Shown piece by piece: positions 40,131 through 50,100 of a DNA stretch of 64,000 nt. The notes beneath the pieces are model-generated. The model was not told the origin of the DNA. It saw only the letters and a list, made by a program, of their open reading frames with translations, and searched no databases. The position numbers and the translations under genes are program-made. Origin of the DNA: Capitulum mitella (lineage: Eukaryota; Arthropoda; Thecostraca; Pollicipedomorpha; Pollicipedidae). The DNA lies in NCBI GenBank assembly GCA_030062745.1, contig CP099841.1, positions 10,668,970-10,732,969 on the forward strand, read 5' to 3'. Every line of letters begins with the position of its first letter. Position 1 is the first letter of the stretch.

Positions 40131-41282
40131 TTCATCTTACCCTGTTAGGATTTGATGGTTTTTTGTTGGTGTGTGTGTGTGTGTTTTGTGTGGGGGGCCT
40201 ATCATCGCTCATTCGTTAACTACGTAATCCGTGAACCATGAATATATCTCGGTCCTTCGTGTCTCTCATAGGCTCTCATTTTATTGGAATCCCTCACTGT
40301 TTTGGGCATAATTAAGTTAGGCCCTTGTTTTGCTCGCAGTGCTTTATTGCGTGATGTAGCGTCTGCAGTGTGGTGGTAGCTTTTCTATCCGTCAAGCGCC
40401 TTTTTTCCACGTGCATTTGAATTCTGACTTCGTGCACTAAATTACTTCTGACGATGGCCCCTGGCCGAAACGCTGAGTCCAATACATTTTTGATCTGTAA
40501 CTAATTTGTATAACAGTACAGTGTCTCCTGGTACATTGGCAACCTGGAGGTCGTTTGTCAATTAAATGTGTACAATGGGAAATCAGTCCATAGCTTTGAC
40601 TCGTTTTCTTAGATGTCGCTACCATCATTAAGATCTGGTTGGACAAAATGGCGAGTTATCAAAAATCGCGCCACGAGATGTAAGATTCAACAAAGGAATC
40701 AAGAAAGTAAAAACTAGTTCTATGCTGTGACGTCCTGTAAAATATCTTGTAAAAAGTGCAAGACCGCCTAAAAGTAATGTGAAATGGGCCTTACACCATT
40801 CCCTTAGCATGCAGCGGTACCCAAAGCATGTCCAGATTACGCCGTAGTTCTGCGCCGCAGTATCGTTATTGGTGGTCCCTGGTGCCTCCAGCACGCTGAA
40901 CACTCGAGCACGTCCGTCATTTGCGGTCGCTGAGGTACCGGAAGTACGCTGCAGGCCACGGGAAGAGATGCAAGTTCTCACTCTCGCACAGACTGTTAGT
41001 GATCGCTCGGATAATAAAAAAAAAATCACTTATATCAATTCCAAGCCAGTTCAGCTTTGGACGAGGACGCTGTGGTGAACTTAGCAAATGCTTCTGACGG
41101 ATGTATCAGGATATCTTACAGTTTTGCGGCGTCCGTTTCTATGCGACGTTCAGAAACGTAACACATCTGGAAAATTTTGTGGGACGCGTTCCACCTACCT
41201 GCTCCTATACAGCCAGGCAAAAAAACGCAGCCGCGTCCCTAATTCGATGAAGCGAAATCGCGTTGTTTAAATGCTTTAAACA
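40129..41282. other. Spacer, probably including a Penelope-like 3' region
   Basis: A short GT tract lies at 40,170-40,185. Apart from the hammerhead-like motif, no exon or element could be defined. A minus frame at 40,628-41,029 is open but has no splice support. Confidence 0.4.
40448..40474 (+). ncRNA. Hammerhead ribozyme-like motif
   Basis: CTGACGA (40,448-40,454) is followed by GGCC, loop CCT, GGCC (40,456-40,466) and immediately GAAAC. This is the arrangement box I, stem II, box II of a hammerhead ribozyme. Hammerhead motifs are known in Penelope-like elements, and such an endonuclease end stops 455 bases upstream on the same strand. I could not find a convincing stem III partner with the UH cleavage site, so activity is doubtful. 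Confidence 0.5.
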
Positions 41283-41340
41283 AGGCGACACGTGTTTAAG
41301 CGCGTGTTGATCCCTGCTCAGGGTTCAACACGTGTTTAAC
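41283..41340. promoter_or_regulatory. Palindromic E-box cluster beside a CpG-rich block
   Basis: CACGTG occurs at about 41,289 and 41,333, with a nearby ACACATGTT. Between them GTGTTGATCCCTG and CAGGGTTCAACAC form an imperfect inverted repeat around CT. The site lies between the divergent PSS1-like and DM4/DM12 genes. Regulatory function is inferred only. Confidence 0.35.
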
Positions 41341-41830
41341 ACATGTTCCAGGGCGCCCGTCCGGGCTGGAACTGCTCCGCTGGCGGCGGTCTGACTGCCG
41401 ATGCAGCGCTGATCGAGGCTAGGACAGGCCGCCTTGGCTGGTTAGACATACGACGCCATTAGGCCACGAGCGGCGCAGCGCCGGGCGACGTCGACGAGGA
41501 GAGTCCGCGAGAGAAACCGGCGCCGGCGGCGGCCTCCGATCCGGCCTCCGACCACGGCCGGCAGTGGAGCGCCGCCTGGTCTACGGGCGCCGCGTCAGCG
41601 GGGAGCGCCTGGCAACGGCCAGAGGCGTGCCCAAGCGGGGACTTGGGAGCTCACGACTCGTACTACTCCTGCTCTTACTCCTCCCGCGCCGTGTGACACC
41701 GTTTGTCCATAAAAAGACAACGCAGACGTGGATGTCGAGTGTCGCAGTTTTATATAACATGCTCATTGATGTGCCTGCTGCTGTTGCGCATGAAGTCTTT
41801 TCTGTCTTGATACGCCCTTGGTGATAGCAA
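41341..41830. other. CpG-rich block with open frames, possible promoter or exon
   Basis: CpG density jumps here. After an acceptor-like CACGGCCGGCAG (about 41,562) one plus frame runs to TGA, ending in GDLGAHDSYYSCSYSSRAV; a second plus frame (VERRLVYGRR...) is open to 41,824. Neither can be preferred. It could also be the promoter or 5' exon of the minus-strand PSS1-like gene, whose first exon is missing. Confidence 0.35.
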
Positions 41831-43679
41831 GAGCCTGCTCAAGGTAATGCAAATTGTGGAGCGATAAACTGCCCTATCACTGTTTTAATAGGGCGCTCTA
41901 AACGCAACTTGGTCAGGATAAACTACTGTTGCAGTTAGTCTTGCATTGAAATGAAGCACATTAGATAAGCGCAGTGTGGCTCTCTTCATGGATTAGATCG
42001 GAGAAAACAAAATTATTAAGATTGTCCCATGGAAGATGACCGATTTCTCGCCAGTCAGAAGATCTGATCAAACTAAGCGTGCGGCCCTGAGGACCTGAGG
42101 CATGGACCTCGGGACTTCATGGCAAGCGAGGATTTGTGTACGACCGCACCGAAGTATCAGCGGTTCCGCTGGAGTGACGCGTGAGTAATTTAGGTCACCC
42201 TCAGCGCATTTTCCGTAGAGAGTGGTACTGGTAAATGCTTGCATTGTTATAATGTGATAGTATCCGGCCAACTGCATCGTGAACAAAATAAATCATCCGG
42301 AACTGTTGATACCTACTTATGCCTATTGAAGGTTGAACTATGTGCAGTGTCAGTGTTACCATAAATTTTTATTAATTTTATGCATTACACTGGAAAAATC
42401 TGCAGCTTCATGACATTGGAAATATGTAGGAGGGTCTTATATTTGTGATGTAAAAAGAAAACAGTACAGCTCTGGGGATTTTAGAATCAGAAAATAGAAG
42501 TGGAAAGCCCTTTCCAGGCCGACACCGTGGTCATGCCTTGACGAGCTGCCTGTTCAGTATGGTTTGGACAGAAGCCAACCAAGGCTGTTTTATTACAAAA
42601 CGCACTAGCAGGAACTAAATAGTAATAACAAAGCATACCAAACATTCCTGGTTGAACTGTGTGCCGCTGCATGACATATTGCTGCTCAGTTGAGAAATAA
42701 ACATTGTTGTGACCAACATTTTAATCGCCATTTTTTGCCGTTGGAAGAAGGAACACATGAACTGCATCGACCAGTGACACACCGTTGGTAGACCTGTGGA
42801 ACAGTTCCAAAATGAAACGAATCATATAGCTGGAATCTGGTGAGAGATTGAATTTTATCAGCGTCCAGACATCAAGGGTTATTTCGTGCGTAAATTTTAC
42901 CAAAGTTTGCGTCAACTTGATGGCCACGTTGTTGCATCAAAAAAGAAACGCTGCGGATGCAGACAAAATAAGGAGGCTCGAGGCCGCCCATTGTGGGCGC
43001 CTTGTATCGGCCGCCAGAGTGTTCCAATGATCCTGCGCCGGAGCTGCCCAATACACCTTTGCGTCCATGAACGACACAAGCGTGAGAAAGGGGGGGGGGG
43101 CTGCAAGGGTAGCTGCCTGAAGGATTCTGCTTCCTGAAGTCTGAAGAAAATTCTGGAGGATATGCATTATTGTCGCGGTGTTAAAGGGAAAGAAATCTGC
43201 TAAAAATACATTAGCTCCCTCATATTCAAGAAACATTTTGCTTTCGCCGTTAGTACCCAGCCATTGATCCACGTTATGTGAATGAACAGGCTCCGGTGCC
43301 GGCAACTGGCGTCCTTGCTGAAGAGCTCGGCGATCAGAGACGGCCGATAATTAACGCTCGACCAAACAGGTTACTTACACCGCAGTCGCCCTCATCAGGG
43401 GACTGCAGAGGCGTTTCTGATTGCCCACACCTTTCAGCACTTCCAGTGCACCTCGGTGAAGACTCGGCTGAGATTCAGTCCGTGGTAAACACAGTCTATC
43501 CACCTGCACCCCACAATGCCTAAGTGTGGCGCAGAGCGTCATAGTGTCCAACAGACTGGGGCACAGTTTCAGAAGTGAACAATACTCCACATACCAAATG
43601 GTCTCTGCTGGACCAGACCGCGATGCCTATCGGTTGGCCTTGTTTGCGCCCATTGTCTCTCGTTATCATTGACGCGTGG
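41831..43679. other. Spacer with coding-like fragments on the minus strand
   Basis: Between about 43,730 and 42,720 several minus-strand frames follow one another with frame changes (NFLLSVHASMITRDNG, EVLKGVGNQKRL, FLADFFPFNTATIMHILQNF, HEITLDVWTLIKFNL). They read like a decayed gene or retrocopy of unknown type. A G-run lies at 43,090-43,100. Confidence 0.3.
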
Positions 43680-44097
43680 ACCGAGAGCAGGAAGTTCTGC
43701 ACCTCAGCGGAGCCTGGTCCTTCGCACACTTTAGCGACAAGGTGGCGGCTCTTGCCAAGCAGAACCCAGTGGGCGCCGGTTCTGCCAGCGCTCCCCGCTG
43801 GGCCAGGAGCGAGGTCTTGGTACCGGCCCGGCGGGCGGCCGAGGCCCGAGCGCCGGCGGGCAGCTGCGCCCCGGCCGCGCCACGTCTAATCGACGCCGGG
43901 CCGCACACGGCGGGATGAGCGATGGCGGCACCGACACGGATCTGGCGGCGACACGCCGGTGACCGGCCCGGGGCACGCCGGTGACCCGGATCGCCTCCGC
44001 CGGTGACAGCGGCTGCCCGGCAGTGGGCAGTTCCGTCCGGACGCCGCCGCGCGCCGCACGCCCCTCCAGCAGCCGCTCCTGGACGCGCACGCCGATC
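43680..44097 (+). promoter_or_regulatory. CpG-rich 5' region of the DM4/DM12 gene
   Basis: Very GC- and CpG-rich sequence runs directly up to the start codon at 44,098. No TATA box stands out. It probably contains the promoter and 5' UTR, inferred from position. Confidence 0.5.
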
Positions 44098-44192
44098 ATG
44101 ACGCGCTGCCGACTCGGACGAGCAGGGCTGCTGGCCGCTGCGGCGCTGTGCGCCGCCCTGACCGCTGCCGGCGCGCTGGACAAAAACTTCTG
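44098..44192 (+). CDS. DM4/DM12 gene exon 1: signal peptide
   Basis: 31 codons and two bases, ending TG|GTAAGA in phase 2. It encodes an Arg-containing n-region, a Leu/Ala-rich core and ALDKNF. Confidence 0.85.
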
Positions 44193-47100
44193 GTAAGAGT
44201 CCCGTCGAACGGCTGCTGACGCCCCCTTGGGTCCTGTCAAGGTTCCGTTGCGCGTCACGTTTATAGCAATGCTTAAAAAGACCGGTTCAGAAATGATGCT
44301 TGTAAACCGTTAGCAGTCTCCATCTTGCTTGCCGTCAGTGCAGGAATGACAGTCTTAAATCGTAAGCAGTTTCCATTTGGCTTCCGCTAGCTGATACGCA
44401 CCGCATGGTCGCAGTGAGAGACCGATTTCATGCGAGAAGGACGTGAGAAGACCAGGGTATTCAAAACCCTGGAGCAAAGGTAAATCATCCGCCATCCCTA
44501 CTGTCCGTCCGTACGGCGTGCAATGTTCCTGGAGTTCGCGCAAGAAGGGCGGTCAGAACTAAACAGAAACAGATGCTAGTTTTCCGTAAAACATCTCTCA
44601 ATCTGAGAACACATGGTAATTTGTAGTTTATAATCACAACATTCCGCATCATATGTGCCTTGTTTTTGTCCTTGAGTTCGTATTTCATGCATTCATTGGC
44701 AAAAACTGCAGAAAATGGGTCATCAGTTATACAAGAAATCATTTCAGAAGCGTACACAAGCACATACCGTGGTCAGGTGCAAAACATTTCTGCCCAAAAA
44801 GAAAAACAATGCCTATGGTCCACGTGCAATCGTTCCTAGTCCATTTCAGCCGTCCTCGTTAAGTTTTACTTGACCGCAGAAAACCTTTGCACAGCACAAA
44901 CTGCGTGTGACATAATTAGATTACTGTTGAACAGGAGGGACAGTGCTCGTGTAACACAATGGATCTTGCTACTTTTGTATAGCCAAATGGACCTCCCGCT
45001 CAATATTTTTATTAATGGCTCTTTTGGGGATTTGGGACACGCGGCTGGGGCTGCGTGTTTACTGGTAACTATAACCAAACAGTTTACCACGCGCGCTGGT
45101 AACCGCCTGAGAAACAACAAACGGGAAAATGTGTTAGAGCTGCAGGAGAAGATAAGCAAAACGTCAACGCTCTAACACTGTTGTCATGAAAGCAGTAAAA
45201 GCAATTCAGAAAAAAATACATTTTGGTCCCCATCCTACCAGTGTCCATGTTACGCAGATGCAAAATCCACAGGTGAATAATGTTTCCCGTTTGAGTGCGA
45301 TTAGGAGTCAGGGGTGGAATGCTGCCCTTCCGTCACCGGTCTGATTATTTATTCATAAATGTAAGCCAGTGGTACCATGACTCAGCAGTTTTTGACATTT
45401 TGAGTCCGTGTCCGGCCATCGATCGGATCCGATATCCGATGATGGAAAGGCGCTGATCACGATGCCACAGATCCATGCCCTAATTTCCAGCAGCGCTGAC
45501 CTCTAGAGTTTTTACATGCCGTTTTCATGTACCACTCTAATTTTGGTATACCGTGGTTCTGGTTTCGGCCCCAACCGATTCGAACGCAGAAGGCAAAACC
45601 ATGGAATAATAAAAACGAGCTTTTTTTAGGACGCCACACATGACATGCAACCAGGAGTGCTCCCTACCTTGTACAGGTCCTGCGACGCAACCGAAGGTCC
45701 CGTTGACACCATAACGTGGAAGAAAAAAGAGGTGGCAGAGTCGCGACACGTTCTGCTATCGAAAGAATCGACAAAAGAAAAGCGATGCTACTGCTGCATG
45801 AGGAAAACACAGCTACGTTTAATTTTTAGGTTTTCAAAACGTTCTTCTAAACCAGTGGAGTGAAAAGTAACTAAGGTAATATTAAGTTATGTCGTCTATT
45901 CGTGTAATTTAGGTATCATTGGAATCTCGGTCCCAGTATCAGAGTTCAATGGGAAATTGTTTATCCTTTTGTTTGCGTCTTGAGATAATTATGCAGATGA
46001 TAAAGTTAGTGACGGAGTTAGAACCCAGCAACACAACGTAATCATTTGTCCTACTTTACAGAACACATCGTGTTTTTATTTGCATATTTTTCTCTCAGAC
46101 TTACATATCACACACGTCATACACCATACATCATACTTTATGCATATCATGTATTATAGATTTAACAGTAATCTGATGCAGGCTATGTGCGGTTTGCTTC
46201 GACTCGCTTCATTTTTCGTAACAAATCTGCCTCAGACGTGTTGGAGTGCGTTGGGATCACAGTATTGTCAACCCTCCTTGCTGTGGAACATGACCCTACC
46301 ACCGAAGTGCCCCCGGATATGGAGTAATTCTGCCCAGGTGACGAACCAAATGGTTCTGGAGGATCTCTATCGTGCCGTGCATCTCCACGACACGGCCGCC
46401 CCGAGACCGGCTGATTTTTTGGTCTCAGGCCAAATACATGTGTCCGTGCTGGGACTCATGTCGGTGGACGCAAATCATCTGGACTCAAAATGGTAAAAAT
46501 CGGGCCCTCTCTTCTGCAATGATAAATATTCCAAACTTTAGGAAAGGCTCCTGCTTCTTCCCACTGCCAACTAAAATTCACTTCGATTCTTTCAAAGCCC
46601 TGGACATGTGCCGCAGTTATTCAGAATCGAATGGGATGAAAACGTGCTTTGCTCGCTTTTAGCGAGCGAAATTTCAGATATGGCGGTCGCTCGGAACAGT
46701 TCAGATCGAAGTGTTTGTGTGTGCAAACTTCAGAGCCCGTAGCGTCTGAATTAGCCAGCCGGTCGCGACACAAGTGGCACCGTCGACCGGGTCGACTCGG
46801 CGGACAGATTGTTGTGTAGGTTTCGAAGCGATTCGTGACGTGTGACATGTGCTATGTGGCCATGAGCGAGCCAGAGCTAGACTTCTGCAGCATTTGATTA
46901 ATCACGGGTGCAGGTAAAGCGCGGGTGCTGTTGACTCAAGACTTGGTGATATCATGGGCACTTGCAAGCACTCGCCTTTGTGGTCGCCACTAACGTACGA
47001 TCCACGTGGCGATCCACAAGCACGTGTTTTAAATTCGACTCGGGGGCCTGCGAGTGCCGTCAGGAGTGATCTGGGCGGTTAAAATTTGGTGGATAGATAG

Positions 47101-50100
47101 ACCTGCACTAGGGCCATCCAGTGATGCCCCATATGATGGACATAATCTAAGGGATCATGTGCAGCTCGCGTGCGCCTCTTTTACGCCCCTGGGTTTCTGA
47201 AGGGCCAATTGCCAGGACGCAAAAGGCGCAGTTTGGTGCGATGATGGCTTTTAAAGGCGAAGCGGCAGCTGGACGATCAATTTCGATAGATTCAAGACAA
47301 AACGGGGTGCAACTTGTAAAACGCGAAGTGCCCAACCAATTAACACCTTTCCTTCATTGCCGCAAAACTACTGCCGCTGAGATGCTGGAGATTGGCAGGC
47401 AGGAGCATGTTGCACGTTGCAGTCGATACATATGGCCGCTTTGCATGTCAGTAGCTTCAGCCTGACGTGTGCGAGACGCACGTGCTGAGGTGTTGATGCT
47501 GGAAGCGTTGAATTGTGTAGTAGACCCCAAATCCACAAATGCTATCCAGGACAAACAAGATTTAATGCGCTAGTGGCAAAATGCCACCCATGTGAGCATG
47601 CAAATTTTAGGACTTGGGATCCTCGTTTGCAGGAATGTGCATGATTCATTTCTATCTGCATGACTAGGACGGCAGGCGTCGTTTTATAAGGTAACGCTGG
47701 TACTAAACGGGCGCACAGGTCCGCGTGCGATGCAGTGCTTTGATTTTGACCCCAAACTAACCGTGTGTCGCGTTCGTTTGCCTCTAGTTTTAATGTTGCT
47801 TTGTTTCTGAACGTACAGAGCACAGAAAACAGAACGGCAAAGACGAAAACAGAACACTTCTTCTGAAATTTGTATTACTGAAGTCCTGCATTTAAAGGTG
47901 TTACTGATTTTGTTGACCGTTGGTTGTAAACAAGACATGACTAAGGGCAGGTCCGCAGGTTCGGTCGACAAGCCCGACTCTACCGGCTGACTTCCGGGAC
48001 ATCCAGCCTCTTAGTGCTGAACGTTTTCCGTGCCCTTCCATAGTAAAATCTGGGCCAGAGCGAAGCAGATTCGTTTGCCGACTAACTGAACAGACCGTTT
48101 AGTTCGACCTTCATCCGTGGCGTTAATGGCGTCGGGGGGGAGGCATGTGACGGGCCGTCTCAGACTGGGCCACTAATGCCTCCCGGACTGCCCGTTTATG
48201 GTACCGCCTTGTCTTCTCCCGGAACTTTCATCTCAGGAAATGGATCCGATACAACGGGCCTTGCCCGGTGGGATGTTAAATCTCTCAGACAAATGCGCTG
48301 CTAGAGAGCGCACTCGGCCGATATTTTACACCGTGACGCCGAGACCGGTCGTCCAGCCGGAGTGCTCGTGTCTCCACGCGGCCACTGACACGTGCCAGGC
48401 GCCGCAGGGGACGGAAACAAGGAACGAGGCGGCATCGCTCCCCGGTCACCAGACAGGCGGTGCCGTTCCCTCCCCCCCCGACACCAGACAGGCGGTACCG
48501 GCCTCCTCCAGCACCAGGCAGGCGGTAACGGCCTCCCCCGACACCAGACAGGCGGTACCGCCCCCCGTCACCAGACAAGCGGTACCGGCTTCCCCCGTCA
48601 CCAGACAGACGGTACCGTCCTCCCGACACCAGCCAGGGCGACTGACGTGAGCCGGCCGCTGCAGGGAGTCGGAGCCGCGGTACGTGCCGGTGCGAGCGGC
48701 CACCAACACCAGCCGCGCTGCCCGCGAGCGGCGGCAGGCCGACCTGGCGCTGGCGATCCCCGACGGCGCCGTGATCGGCATCCTGCCCAAGTTCGGCTGG
48801 CTGCTGTACGAGGGCGCCAGCCACGAGGGTGAGCAGCGCACGCGGCCGCCCGCGGCACCTGCAGAGGAGGGGGACGAGGAGTATAGGCAGAGATGATGAC
48901 TGCGAGCGAGAGTTCATTGCTTTTGTAACGTTATTGCCGTACCTGCATTTTGTGAGCGGGAACTTCGAGTTTTTGTTTTGTTTATAACTTGTGAACTCAA
49001 TTATACCGAACTGTGGTCTCATAAAACATACATCTGACTCAGTGCTAGACCAGATGTGACCACGCGTCTCAGCCGCCCCAGAATTTTTCGGCTAGTTACC
49101 GGTGCCCATCTTTTGATTTTTCAAATTCCTTGTACGAATTCCGTGGATGATGGACAAACATATTTGGTTACGCTCCCACAGACGGCGGCATTTCTGGGTT
49201 GCGCTTATTAATGCGAGAACTGTAGCAGGCGCGCTCGGACCGATAAAATCTCTAAACTGAGCACTGGAGAGGCCTGAGCGCTCTAATTGGCGTCCTCGTA
49301 CGTCATGGTCTCAGAGTGTTTTCTCACGCTGAACGGTGTCCGTCGCATCCCGGAGTAGTCCAAATGGATCCGACAGATGAGATGCCCCAGTGTCTGTTCA
49401 TACAAGCGGGATGAAACTGGACTGACTTGGTCAGGGATCTTGGCGCAAGACACTGTAAACTTTATATAAAGGCCTATCTCTGCCCGCTGCAGTTATCTAA
49501 ATTAAGAACCTTTGTACCCTTTATGTTTAGCTTTATGCCCATTGCACCTTAATCACTCAGCAAAGATCTATGCGCATTGCAACTTAGCCACTCAGCGAAG
49601 CTCCATGCACATTGCGAGTTGTTCACTAAGAATACTCATATCTACTGGATAACATTTTGTCAGCGTAAGCATTTTAGACTTACTTAGTATCTAGGGGCAT
49701 CGCCGGGACAGACACAAGCACAAGCACAAGTGCAAGAACACCATGCGGCAACTTGCCTGTCATGCTTCCAAACTGTTGACAGAGTAACTTTTGAAGATTT
49801 ATTTCCGTTTTGGAGTGCGTTGGTTTGTTTTAGAGCTGGTATGCAATAAAGAGACAGCCCGCTGATGCCCAGTAATTGCAGTCTCCAGGTCGGACATTAG
49901 CTGCGTGTTTTGAAAATCCTTACTTGGTACCTTCCGTGCCGGCTGCGCTTGTTAGGATGTACGTAAGAGTGTTTTGAACTGGACAAACGCTGCTCGGTCA
50001 AGTTTCCTTCATTATCGCATTCCATGTTAGACACTCGTTTGCCCGACTGACATTCTAGTGAAAATGAGTAAATGACGATTCTAAAGACGCATTATCGTGG

